DNA from: JAXHUH01 sp034211175
Lineage (GTDB): Bacteria; Actinomycetota; Acidimicrobiia; Acidimicrobiales; CAIXPF01
NCBI GenBank assembly: GCA_034211175.1
Contig: JAXHUH010000261.1
Coordinates: 1-18,431 of the forward strand
Reading direction: 5' to 3'
Length of the DNA stretch: 18,431 nucleotides
Shown: positions 8,287 through 15,316 of the stretch, piece by piece
How the letters are laid out: each line of letters opens with the position of its first letter
Numbering within the stretch: the stretch's first letter is position 1
Made by a program: the position numbers and the translations under genes
The notes under the pieces: model-generated
The model's input: the letters and a program-made list of their open reading frames with translations, nothing else
Database searches by the model: none
What the model was told of the DNA's origin: nothing

Positions 8287-9561
8287 ATGGGAGCGCATGT
8301 GACGTTGGAGCAGTTCGAGGAGGAGGTGACCGCGTTCCTGGACGAGAACGCCGAGCGGCGCACCCCGGACACCGAGACCCGCTTCGTGTGGGGCGAGGGG
8401 GACGATTCGGTCGCCATGTTCGAGGAGATCGATCCGGAGGAGGAACGTCGGCAGCTGGCCGCGGCGAAGCGGTGGCGGGCAACGCGCTTCGACGCAGGGC
8501 TCGGCTACATCACCGGACCGGAGGAGTTCGGTGGCCGTGGCCTGTCCGCCGCCCACGAACGCCTCTACGCCCGCCTGGAGTCCCGCTACGAGACGCCGAA
8601 CACGTCGTTCTTCGGGATCGGACTGGGGATGGTCGCTCCCACGATCCTCGCCCACGGCACCGACGTGGCCAAGCAGGCGTACCTCCGGGGGATGTGGCGG
8701 GGTGACATCGTCGCATGTCAGTTGTTCTCCGAACCCGGTGCCGGTTCCGACCTCGCCAGCCTCCAGACCAGGGCCGAGCGCGACGGTGACGAGTGGGTCC
8801 TCAACGGGCAGAAGGTGTGGACGTCCGGGGCCCAGTACTCCGACATCGGCGAGGTGATCTGCCGCACCGATCCGGACCAGCCCAAGCACAAGGGCCTCAC
8901 CGGGTTCGTCGTCGACATGACGGCGCCCGGGGTCGAGGTCCGTCCGCTCCGTCAGATGACCGGAGGGGCGAGCTTCAACGAGGTGTTCTTCACCGACGTG
9001 CGCGTCCCGGACGACCACCGCCTGGGCGAGGTCAACGACGGCTGGCGCGTCGCCCTCACGACGCTCATGAACGAGCGCGCCTCCATCGGCTCGGGCAGCG
9101 GCGGAATGGGGACGGGGGTGGCGTCGATCGATCGGCTCTCGGCCATGCTGCACCACTTCGGGAAGGCCGACGATCCCGTCCTGCGCGACGAGCTCATCCG
9201 GGTCTGGATCGGCTTCCAGGTCGCGAAGTTCACCGGCCAACGCGCCACCGACAGGATCAAGGCCGGGCACCTGCCCGGTCCCGAGATGTCGATCGGAAAG
9301 CTGGCGCTCACGCAGAACCTGACCGACCTCGGGGCCTGGGTGGCCGAGGTCCTCGGTCCTCGCCTCGTGGCGGACACCGGTGAGTGGGGAACCTTCGCCT
9401 GGACCAAGTTCGTCCTCGGAACGCCGGGCATGCGGATCGCCGGCGGTTCCGACGAGGTCATGCGCAACATCGTGGGTGAACGCGTGCTAGGGCTGCCGAA
9501 GGACCCGGGCATCGACACCACGAGCCCGTTCAAGGAGCTGAAGGTGGGGACGCAGCAGTGA
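8287..9561 (+). CDS. Acyl-CoA dehydrogenase (FadE-like), copy 2
   Basis: A 424-residue FAD-dependent acyl-CoA dehydrogenase. The N-terminal helical domain starts at MGAHVTLEQFEEEV. The mid domain shows QLFSEPGAGSDLASL and NGQKVWTSGAQYS. The C-terminal domain ends with SDEVMRNIVGERVLGLPKD. As in copy 1, there is no glutamate directly before the C-terminal G(G)SDEVMR motif; E263 in LMNERASIG is the likely catalytic base, the position used by isovaleryl-CoA and long-chain enzymes. The ATG at 8287 has GGAGG six bases upstream; an upstream in-frame start at 8230 would add about 19 residues not expected of the family. The gene has its own leader rather than coupling to the previous operon. It may act on the same or a related branched or steroid/terpenoid side-chain CoA ester; the substrate is unknown. 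Confidence 0.92.
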   Translation: MGAHVTLEQFEEEVTAFLDENAERRTPDTETRFVWGEGDDSVAMFEEIDPEEERRQLAAAKRWRATRFDAGLGYITGPEEFGGRGLSAAHERLYARLESRYETPNTSFFGIGLGMVAPTILAHGTDVAKQAYLRGMWRGDIVACQLFSEPGAGSDLASLQTRAERDGDEWVLNGQKVWTSGAQYSDIGEVICRTDPDQPKHKGLTGFVVDMTAPGVEVRPLRQMTGGASFNEVFFTDVRVPDDHRLGEVNDGWRVALTTLMNERASIGSGSGGMGTGVASIDRLSAMLHHFGKADDPVLRDELIRVWIGFQVAKFTGQRATDRIKAGHLPGPEMSIGKLALTQNLTDLGAWVAEVLGPRLVADTGEWGTFAWTKFVLGTPGMRIAGGSDEVMRNIVGERVLGLPKDPGIDTTSPFKELKVGTQQ

Positions 9562-9627
9562 GCGCTCCGCCCACGCGTGTTCTCGCAACGGTGTAGCCAG
9601 CCGGGGCCCCGAGGCCGCAGGTTGCCG

Positions 9628-9657
9628 CTACATGATGCGGGATTCGCTTCATGTTGC
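9628..9657. promoter_or_regulatory. Inverted-repeat operator candidate upstream of ferredoxin
   Basis: The arms ACATGATGCG (9630-9639) and CGCTTCATGT (9645-9654) pair at 9 of 10 positions around a 5-base spacer. Extending three bases outward gives 11 of 13. The symmetry and size fit a dimeric regulator such as a TetR- or GntR-family repressor. It lies about 25 bases before the ferredoxin ATG, over the probable promoter. No regulator gene is intact in the window. Confidence 0.6.
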
Positions 9658-9668
9658 GCACAGTGATC

Positions 9669-9681
9669 TAGGCTCCGGACA
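9669..9681 (+). promoter_or_regulatory. Possible -10 box with leaderless start for ferredoxin
   Basis: TAGGCT at 9669-9674 matches the TAnnnT form of actinobacterial -10 boxes. The ferredoxin ATG follows at 9681, seven bases later. No Shine-Dalgarno-like run precedes that ATG, so transcription may start at or very near the start codon. No convincing -35 box is seen. Weak evidence. Confidence 0.35.
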
Positions 9682-9878
9682 TGCGCGTTCACGTGGATCA
9701 GGAGAAGTGCCAGGGCCACAACCGCTGCGTCGCCATCGCCCCCGACCTGTTCGAGGTCGATGACTACGGCACGGCTTGGGTCAAGGGCGACGGCGTCGTG
9801 CCCCCCGGGCAGGAGGAGGCAGCCCAGCTCGCCGTGGACAACTGTCCCGAGTACGCGGTCACCATCAGCGACGACTGA
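9681..9878 (+). CDS. Small ferredoxin with CxxHxxC...CP motif, P450 partner type
   Basis: A 65-residue acidic iron-sulfur protein. C10, C16 and C55 (followed by P56) are the cluster cysteines, and H13 replaces the usual fourth cysteine in C-QGH-NR-C. Such CxxXxxC(n)CP ferredoxins, with a variable residue such as His, are common beside actinobacterial P450 genes and usually carry a [3Fe-4S] or an unusual [4Fe-4S] cluster. It would pass electrons from the reductase at 9978-11195 to the P450 at 11276-12447. The gene stands alone on the plus strand, convergent with the reductase, and is preceded by an inverted repeat. The length is normal and it is intact. Confidence 0.92.
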   Translation: MRVHVDQEKCQGHNRCVAIAPDLFEVDDYGTAWVKGDGVVPPGQEEAAQLAVDNCPEYAVTISDD

Positions 9879-9959
9879 AGCCGACGGTCGTGAGAGACAG
9901 ACATCGCTCGTCGTGTGCCGGACGCCCAGCACATCGCGGCGCGTGGCACCGCCCCGATG

Positions 9960-9979
9960 AGCGGCGTCCCCTCGCCGCT
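9960..9979. terminator. Hairpin in the convergent ferredoxin/reductase junction
   Basis: AGCGGCG (9960-9966) and CGCCGCT (9973-9979) form a perfect 7-bp stem with a 6-base loop. It overlaps the reductase stop codon (9978-9980, minus strand). There is no T-run on either side, as is common for high-GC hairpins, so a bidirectional terminator is plausible but not certain. Confidence 0.45.
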
Positions 9980-11195
9980 AGGGCAGGGGCGGAGGGAACG
10001 GCACGCCTTCCCGTGCCACGAGGGCCTGCCACGGGCCGAGCCGGGCCGGCCAGCTCACGCACAGCGCCGCCACCGTGACGCCGTTGCGCCCGTAGGCGGC
10101 GACCCAGCGCCCCTCGTCCACCGATCCCTCCATCACCTCGAACTCGTCACCGTCGCCGCAGATCCCGACGAACTGCAGCTTGCGGCCGAACTGGTCGGAC
10201 CAGAAGTAGGGCACCGGGGCGTACGGGCCTGCCACCTCCCGGCCGTGGAGGAGCACCTTGGCGACGTGCGCAGCCTGCTCTCCGGCGTTGGTCCAGTGCT
10301 CGATGCGCAGCGAGCCGTATCGGGGATGCTCCCAGCGCGCCACGTCGCCCACCGCCGCCACCGTGCCATCCCCGCCGTGGGCGAGGCAAGCGTCGTCGCA
10401 GCAGAGGCCGTCGTCGAGCACGAGCCCCGAGCCATCCAGCCAGGCGGTGTTCGGCACGACGCCGATGCCCACCACCACGACGTCGGCCGCCGCGGTCGTG
10501 CCGTCGGCGAGACGGACCGCCCGCACCCGCCCGCCGGCGTCCCCGTCGAGGCCGGCGACGCCCACGCCGAGGCGTAGGTCCACGCCGTTCGAACGGTGCA
10601 TCCCGGCGACGATCTCGCCGGCCACCGGTCCGAACGGTGCGAGGGGCAACGGCAGCAGGTCGACGAGGGTCACGTCCAGGCCCAGCGTTCGGCACGACGA
10701 CGCCACCTCGCAGCCGATGAACCCGGCACCGACCACCACCACCCGGCGGGCGCCCTCCAGATCGGTTCGCAGGGCGGTGCTGTCGTCGATGGTGCGCAGG
10801 ACGTGGACGCCCCCGAGGCCGTCGGTGCCCGCGAGGCGGCGCGGGGCAGCACCCGTGGCGATCACCGCCGCGCCGTACTCCAGCCGCGACCCGTCCTCGA
10901 GCACGACGGCCCGGCCGGCGACGTCGAGGTGATCGGCACGGCAGCCGGTGCGTACCTCCACGTCGAGGTCGTCGGGGACCCGGAGCCGGACGCGGTCGGG
11001 CTCGAGGCTGCCGACGAGCAGCTGCTTGGACAGCGGTGGCCGATCGAAGGGGGGCCAGTGCGCCTCGTCGCCGACGATGGTGAGCGGCCCCTCGTGCCCC
11101 TCGCGCCGGAGCGCCTGGGCGGTGCGCAGCCCCGCCAGCGAGCCTCCCACGATGACGACCGGGTCCTGTCGATCCACGTCCGCATCGTGACACAT
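9978..11195 (-). CDS. FAD-dependent NAD(P)H-ferredoxin reductase
   Basis: The protein takes electrons from NAD(P)H and passes them through FAD to a ferredoxin. About 405 residues. The FAD-binding Rossmann motif is VVIVGGSLAGL near the start. The second, nucleotide-binding motif is VVVVGAGFIGCEVA in the middle, and VAAVGDVARWEH is the second FAD contact. The C-terminal domain starts at PYFWSDQFGRKLQFVG, typical of putidaredoxin reductase/BphA4-type reductases. It faces the P450 across a divergent promoter and converges on the ferredoxin gene, so the three would form a class I P450 chain. The start is uncertain: the ATG at 11195 and the GTG at 11177 are both in frame and neither has a Shine-Dalgarno sequence. 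A longer extension to 11282 would run into the P450 and is unlikely. Confidence 0.9.
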   Translation of the reverse strand: MCHDADVDRQDPVVIVGGSLAGLRTAQALRREGHEGPLTIVGDEAHWPPFDRPPLSKQLLVGSLEPDRVRLRVPDDLDVEVRTGCRADHLDVAGRAVVLEDGSRLEYGAAVIATGAAPRRLAGTDGLGGVHVLRTIDDSTALRTDLEGARRVVVVGAGFIGCEVASSCRTLGLDVTLVDLLPLPLAPFGPVAGEIVAGMHRSNGVDLRLGVGVAGLDGDAGGRVRAVRLADGTTAAADVVVVGIGVVPNTAWLDGSGLVLDDGLCCDDACLAHGGDGTVAAVGDVARWEHPRYGSLRIEHWTNAGEQAAHVAKVLLHGREVAGPYAPVPYFWSDQFGRKLQFVGICGDGDEFEVMEGSVDEGRWVAAYGRNGVTVAALCVSWPARLGPWQALVAREGVPFPPPLP

Positions 11196-11236
11196 GTCGC
11201 TTGCAGAGTCGTGAGATGGATCGCGTACAATGTCGC
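11192..11236. promoter_or_regulatory. Divergent promoter region between reductase and P450
   Basis: TACAAT at 11226-11231 is a good -10 box for the P450, with TTGCAG at 11201-11206 as a possible -35 at a rather long 19-base spacing. A near-direct repeat, ACATGTCGC (11192-11200) and ACAATGTCGC (11227-11236), flanks the region. The first copy fits the ACATGnnGC half-site of the inverted repeat at 9628-9657. CGTGAGATGGATCG at 11210-11223 differs at only two of fourteen bases from the motif at 8210-8223. Together these suggest shared control of the two loci. Confidence 0.5.
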
Positions 11237-11275
11237 ATCGTTCCGCAAACGAGGAGATCCATTTCGAGATGACCG

Positions 11276-12447
11276 ATGCCACGACGCCGTATCGCCGATC
11301 CCGACTACGTGATCGAACCGGAGAAGCGGTGGGCCGAGCAGCGAGAGCGGTGCCCGATCGCGTTCACCGAACGCCGCCAGCGGACATGGCTGCCGGTCCG
11401 GTACAGCGACCTGGGCGACATCGCCCACGACGTGGAGCGCTTCTCGTCACACGACCCCATCGTGGTGTCCCCCTTCGACGTGGCGATCAACGACCTGCTG
11501 CCCGTCCCACCGATCAGCTCCGACCCTCCGTTCCACACCTGGGCCCGTCGCCTGCTGCTGCCTGCGTTCGGCCCGACGGCCATCGACAAGATGAGCCCCA
11601 TCACACATGAGCTGGCCCACGACTTGATCGACGAGCACTTCGCAGACGGCCACGGCGACGCCGCCGCCGACTACGCCCAGCACATCCCGGTGCGGATCAT
11701 CGCCCAGATGCTGGGCGTGCCGGTCGAGGACGAGGAGGTGTTCCCGGCTGGGTGGTGCGCACCCTCCAGAACGGCCTCCAGAACATCGACAGCGCCATGG
11801 ACGCGCTCGGCGAGATGACGATGTACTTCATGACCGCGGTGGCCGAGCGCCGGCAGATGGAGCCCGGCACCCGGCCCGACGACATCATCACCATGCTCAT
11901 CGAGGCCGACACCGACGAGCCCATCACCGACCAGCACCTGCTCGGCACGTGCTTCCTGCTGCTCGTCGCCGGCATCGACACGACCTGGAGCAACCTCGGC
12001 TCGGCCCTGTGGCACCTCGCCACCCACCCCGACGACCAGCAGCGCCTGCGCGACGAGCCCGAGCTGCTGCCCACCGCGGTGGAGGAGTTCCTGCGCTTCT
12101 ACAGCCCCGTGACCATGGCCCGCCTCGTCACCGAGGACACCGAGTTCGCGGGCTGTCCGATGCACAAGGGCGACAAGGTGCTGATGGCCTTCCCCGCCGG
12201 CAACCGCGACCCGGAGATGTTCGAGGACGCCGACCGGTTCGTCATCGACCGCAAGAAGAACCGGCACTTCGCCTTCGGTTCGGGGATCCACCGCTGCCTG
12301 GGCTCCAACCTCGCCCGCATGGAGATCAAGGTCGCCCTCGAGGTGTTCCTCGAGCGGATCCCCACCTTCGAGCTCGCCGACCCCGACGGCGTCACCTGGA
12401 CCGGCGGGCAGGTCCGCGGACCGCGCACCGTACCCATTAGGTTCTGA
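11276..12447 (+). pseudogene. Cytochrome P450, interrupted by an apparent one-base deletion
   Basis: Haem monooxygenase, about 390 residues if repaired. The N-terminal part (11276-11745) reads RRRIADPDYVIEPEKRW to MLGVPVEDEEVF and then loses homology. The rest continues in the next frame from about 11746 (GWVVRTLQNGLQ) to the stop at 12447. Adding one C to the run at 11743-11745 restores ...EEVFPGWVVRTLQ. All core motifs lie in the second part and are intact: I-helix LLLVAGIDTTWS, K-helix EEFLRF (ExxR), and the haem loop FAFGSGIHRCLG with its cysteine ligand. The start is debatable: ATG 11276 gives the P450 frame directly, whereas ATG 11269 (MTDATTP, better placed after GAGGAG at 11251-11256) would need a further indel. 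It could be a true pseudogene or a homopolymer sequencing error. It is followed after 26 bases by the NMO gene, probably co-transcribed. Confidence 0.88.
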
Positions 12448-12473
12448 CCACTACCGACAAGGGGAGAACCGCT

Positions 12474-13613
12474 GTGAAGACCCAGGTCGCCGACATGCTC
12501 GGCGTCGAGTATCCGATCCTGGCGTTCAGCCACTGCCGCGATGTCGTCGCCGCCGTCACCAACGCCGGTGGCTTCGGCGTCCTCGGAGCCGTGGCGCACA
12601 CGCCCAAGCAGCTCGAGATCGACCTCTCCTGGATCGAGGAGCAGGTCAACGGCCGACCTTACGGGGTGGACCTGCTGCTGCCGCAGAAGTACGAGGGCGC
12701 CGATGAGGGCGGCCTCGACCGGGACACGCTCCGCCAGCTCCTGCCGGCCGAGCACCAGGCGTTCGTGGACGACATCCTCGCCCGCTACCAGGTGCCCGAG
12801 CTCGACGAGGACCAGAAGGAGGCCATGTCACGGATCGGGGGCATGAACGTTTCCCCGAAGGGTTACGGTCCCCTGCTCGACGTCGCCTTCGACCATGACA
12901 TCAAGCTGATCGCGAGCGCACTGGGCCCGCCGCCACCGGACCTGGTCGAGCGGGCGCACGGCGCCGGGGTGGTCGTGGCCGCCCTGGCCGGGACGCCGCA
13001 GCACGCGGTGGCCCACAAGGAGGCCGGGGTCGACATCGTCGTGGCCCAGGGGACGGAAGGCGGCGGCCACACCGGCGAGATCGCCACCATGGTCCTGATC
13101 CCCCAGGTCGTGGATGCTGTTGCGCCCACCCCTGTGCTCGCCGCCGGCGGCATCGCCAACGGTCGCCAGGTCGCCGCCTCCATGGCGCTCGGCGCCCAGG
13201 GCGTGTGGTGCGGATCGGTGTGGCTCACCACCGAGGAGGCCGAGACGGCGGCGGTCATCAAGCAGAAGTACCTCGCAGCGGGGTCCAAGGACACCGTGCG
13301 CTCCCGGTCGATCACCGGCAAGCCGGCCCGGATGCTGAAGACCAAGTGGACCGAGGAGTGGGAACGTCCCGACGGACCCGGCCCGCTCGGCATGCCCCTG
13401 CAACCGCTGCTCGTGTCCGAGGCCCAGGCCCGCATCAACCGGGCAGCCAACACCGCCGGGTCCGGTGCCGAGGAGCTGGCCACCTACTTCGTCGGCCAGG
13501 TGGTCGGGCAGATGAACCAGACCAAGAAGGCCGGCCAGGTCGTGCTCGACATGGTCGAGGAGTACGCCGATGTGGTCGGGCGGTTCGCCGACGAGGTGGC
13601 AGCGGCCACCTGA
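12474..13613 (+). CDS. Nitronate monooxygenase (2-nitropropane dioxygenase) family flavoprotein
   Basis: A 379-residue FMN-binding TIM-barrel protein. N-terminal VEYPILAFSHCRDVVAAVTNAGGFGVLG is the family opening, here without the methionine seen in many classical members. GTEGGGHTGE contains H199, the conserved histidine that acts as base in nitronate monooxygenases. AAGGIANGRQVAASMALGAQGVWCG is the phosphate-binding strand-loop. The start is a GTG preceded by AAGGGGAG. The family includes true nitronate oxidisers, FabK-like enoyl reductases and IpdC-type flavin dehydrogenases of actinobacterial steroid catabolism. Position after a P450, in a cluster of acyl-CoA enzymes, makes a CoA-thioester dehydrogenase/reductase as likely as nitronate oxidation. 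That is inference. The gene is intact and ends in a convergent junction. Confidence 0.88.
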   Translation: MKTQVADMLGVEYPILAFSHCRDVVAAVTNAGGFGVLGAVAHTPKQLEIDLSWIEEQVNGRPYGVDLLLPQKYEGADEGGLDRDTLRQLLPAEHQAFVDDILARYQVPELDEDQKEAMSRIGGMNVSPKGYGPLLDVAFDHDIKLIASALGPPPPDLVERAHGAGVVVAALAGTPQHAVAHKEAGVDIVVAQGTEGGGHTGEIATMVLIPQVVDAVAPTPVLAAGGIANGRQVAASMALGAQGVWCGSVWLTTEEAETAAVIKQKYLAAGSKDTVRSRSITGKPARMLKTKWTEEWERPDGPGPLGMPLQPLLVSEAQARINRAANTAGSGAEELATYFVGQVVGQMNQTKKAGQVVLDMVEEYADVVGRFADEVAAAT

Positions 13614-13640
13614 GCTGCCGGGCGTGAACGTCGGCCGCGG

Positions 13641-13659
13641 GGCCGGCGCTCAGCCGGCC
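13641..13659. terminator. Hairpin in the convergent NMO/thioesterase junction
   Basis: GGCCGGC (13641-13647) and GCCGGCC (13653-13659) form a perfect 7-bp stem with a 5-base loop that contains the thioesterase stop codon (minus strand). A second, overlapping 5-bp hairpin lies at 13632-13645. No T-run follows. A bidirectional terminator for two convergent operons is likely by position and structure. Confidence 0.45.
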
Positions 13660-14339
13660 GGCCGGAACCGCTCGAGATCCACGGTGATGAACACGGCTGT
13701 GGCGCGGACGAACACCTCCCCATCGGCGCTGCCGGTGCAGGCGAGGTGGAGCTTGCGTCCCTCGCGACCCTCCAGCCACGAGCGGAACTCGAGGGGGACT
13801 CCCAGGGGGCACGGACCCTCGTAGCGCAGCGACAGCTCACCGGTGAAGGCCATCTCGCCGATGACCGGCAGCAACCCCCCGAACGTCTCGTCGACGCACG
13901 ACGCCACGATCCCGCCGTGGCTGCGGCCGGGAGCGCCTTCCCAACCGCGGTCGAGTGTCACCACGCCGACGGCCTGGTCACCCTCCCGGCGGATGCGCAG
14001 GCCGATGCTGAGCGGGTTCGCGGACCCCGAGACCGGCGAGTCGTCGAACATGTCCAGGAAGGCGCCGCCGTCGACGACCTCGGCCAGGGTCTGCGGCTCG
14101 GCGACCGCCTGCAGGAAGCCGGGGCTGGCGCCGATCTCCATGCTGCGCTCACGGACGGGCTCCTGCTCGATGCGCGCAGCGAGGTCGTCGGCGGCACTGG
14201 CGATCCGCTCCAGGACCTCGGGTGTGGCGCGGTGACCGACGAGCGCGTGGCTCAGCCGGTTGAGGGCCGAGGCGGTATCGATGCGCGCCGAGAGATCGGC
14301 ATGGTCGTCGCTGGTCGGATCATCTGCACCCTGGCGCAT
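13650..14339 (-). CDS. PaaI-type hotdog thioesterase with N-terminal extension
   Basis: About 229 residues from the chosen start. The C-terminal hotdog domain (about 105-229) contains GRSHGGIVASCVDETFGG. The HGG (141-143) with D150 is the acyl-CoA thioesterase signature of the PaaI/YbgC-like group. FTGELSLRYEGPCPLG and LEGREGRKLHL complete the sheet. The first 100 residues form a charged helical stretch with no recognised domain, so the protein is longer than the usual 140-residue PaaI. It probably hydrolyses an acyl-CoA to release CoA or clear a dead-end thioester. The start is uncertain: ATGs at 14339 and 14363 and a GTG at 14387 are all in frame, and none has a clear ribosome-binding site. 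It lies 89 bases after the hydrolase stop, likely the last gene of the minus-strand operon. Confidence 0.82.
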   Translation of the reverse strand: MRQGADDPTSDDHADLSARIDTASALNRLSHALVGHRATPEVLERIASAADDLAARIEQEPVRERSMEIGASPGFLQAVAEPQTLAEVVDGGAFLDMFDDSPVSGSANPLSIGLRIRREGDQAVGVVTLDRGWEGAPGRSHGGIVASCVDETFGGLLPVIGEMAFTGELSLRYEGPCPLGVPLEFRSWLEGREGRKLHLACTGSADGEVFVRATAVFITVDLERFRPAG

Positions 14340-14428
14340 CGGTTCACTGTGGCAGGTGCGCATCCGTGGCATCCAAGCCGGCGCCACCTACCGGTGACGC
14401 TGCCGGCGGCCCAGCCGGAAGCTCCGGC

Positions 14429-15316
14429 TCAACCCTCGGCGACGAGCGTGTTCGCCGAGGAGATGCCAAGGGCATGGCGGCGGATGAGCGCAGCACCCCG
14501 TCCGCTGTCCTCGTGCAGGACGAAGTGGCCGCCCTCGACGAGCACGAAGCGGGCACCGGCCCGCTCCGCCTGCTCGGCGAACACGTCGGGCAGGAACGAG
14601 TCGCGCCCGGCGACCACGGTGGCGGGACACGACAGCTCGGGCAGGTGGGACCAAGCCGCCGGGGCGCCATCGGCCTGGCCGGACACCTCGAACACCGTGG
14701 CCTCCACCTCGGGTTCGCAGGCCAGGCGCACGCCGTTACCGTCGGCCACGGTGCCCCAGCGGGCGTAGGCCTGCATCGCCTCGGGTGCGAGCTGGGAGAG
14801 CGGCTCGCGCGTTGACAAGGCCTCCACCATCGCGGCTCGGTCGGCGAAGCGCGACCGTCGCCTGCGGGCCGCTTCGGCCATGGGATTCTCCTTGGGCGCC
14901 GCCGGGTCGGCGATGCGACCGATCGGGAAGGCCACCGGCTCGGCGAGCAGGGCCCGGCTCCAGCAGCCGGAGCGGAGCTGGTCGGCCATGATCGCCACCG
15001 CCCCGCCCAGTGACCCGCCGACGACGGCGGCACGCCGGATCCCGAGGTGGTCGAGCGCTGCGAGGACGCATTCGGCCATGGCGCCGAAGCCGAACCCCGC
15101 CCGGTCGGCCGGAGGTGTGCTGGCCCCGTGTCCCGGGAGGTCCACGCCGAGTACGTGGGCATCGTCGCGCAACCGCGTCGCGACCGGGTCGTACAGCCCG
15201 GCGCAGAAGCCGTTCGGGTGCAACAGGACGAGAGGTCGGCCGGAACCACCCCAGTCGAGGACCGTGACGCGACCGCCGTCGACGTCGACGCCGATGGGCT
15301 CGGCGCTGGCCGTCAT
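14429..15316 (-). CDS. Alpha/beta hydrolase overlapping bioB
   Basis: A 295-residue alpha/beta-fold hydrolase. The oxyanion motif HPNGF is at 33-37, DLPGHGAS follows around 59-66, and the nucleophile elbow GGSLGG places the catalytic serine at S102. D239 in AGRDSFLPD and H264 in EGGHFVLHE complete the triad. No signal peptide is seen, so it should be cytoplasmic. Its ATG overlaps the bioB stop by four bases (ATGA), so the two are co-translated. Some bacteria use an alpha/beta hydrolase (BioH and unrelated replacements) to cleave the methyl ester of pimeloyl-ACP in biotin synthesis. The coupling to bioB makes that role worth testing, but an ester or C-C hydrolase in the catabolic pathway is equally possible. 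A much longer frame extending to 16420 lies antiparallel to nothing useful and covers bioB in the wrong frame, so it is rejected. Confidence 0.88.
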   Translation of the reverse strand: MTASAEPIGVDVDGGRVTVLDWGGSGRPLVLLHPNGFCAGLYDPVATRLRDDAHVLGVDLPGHGASTPPADRAGFGFGAMAECVLAALDHLGIRRAAVVGGSLGGAVAIMADQLRSGCWSRALLAEPVAFPIGRIADPAAPKENPMAEAARRRRSRFADRAAMVEALSTREPLSQLAPEAMQAYARWGTVADGNGVRLACEPEVEATVFEVSGQADGAPAAWSHLPELSCPATVVAGRDSFLPDVFAEQAERAGARFVLVEGGHFVLHEDSGRGAALIRRHALGISSANTLVAEG

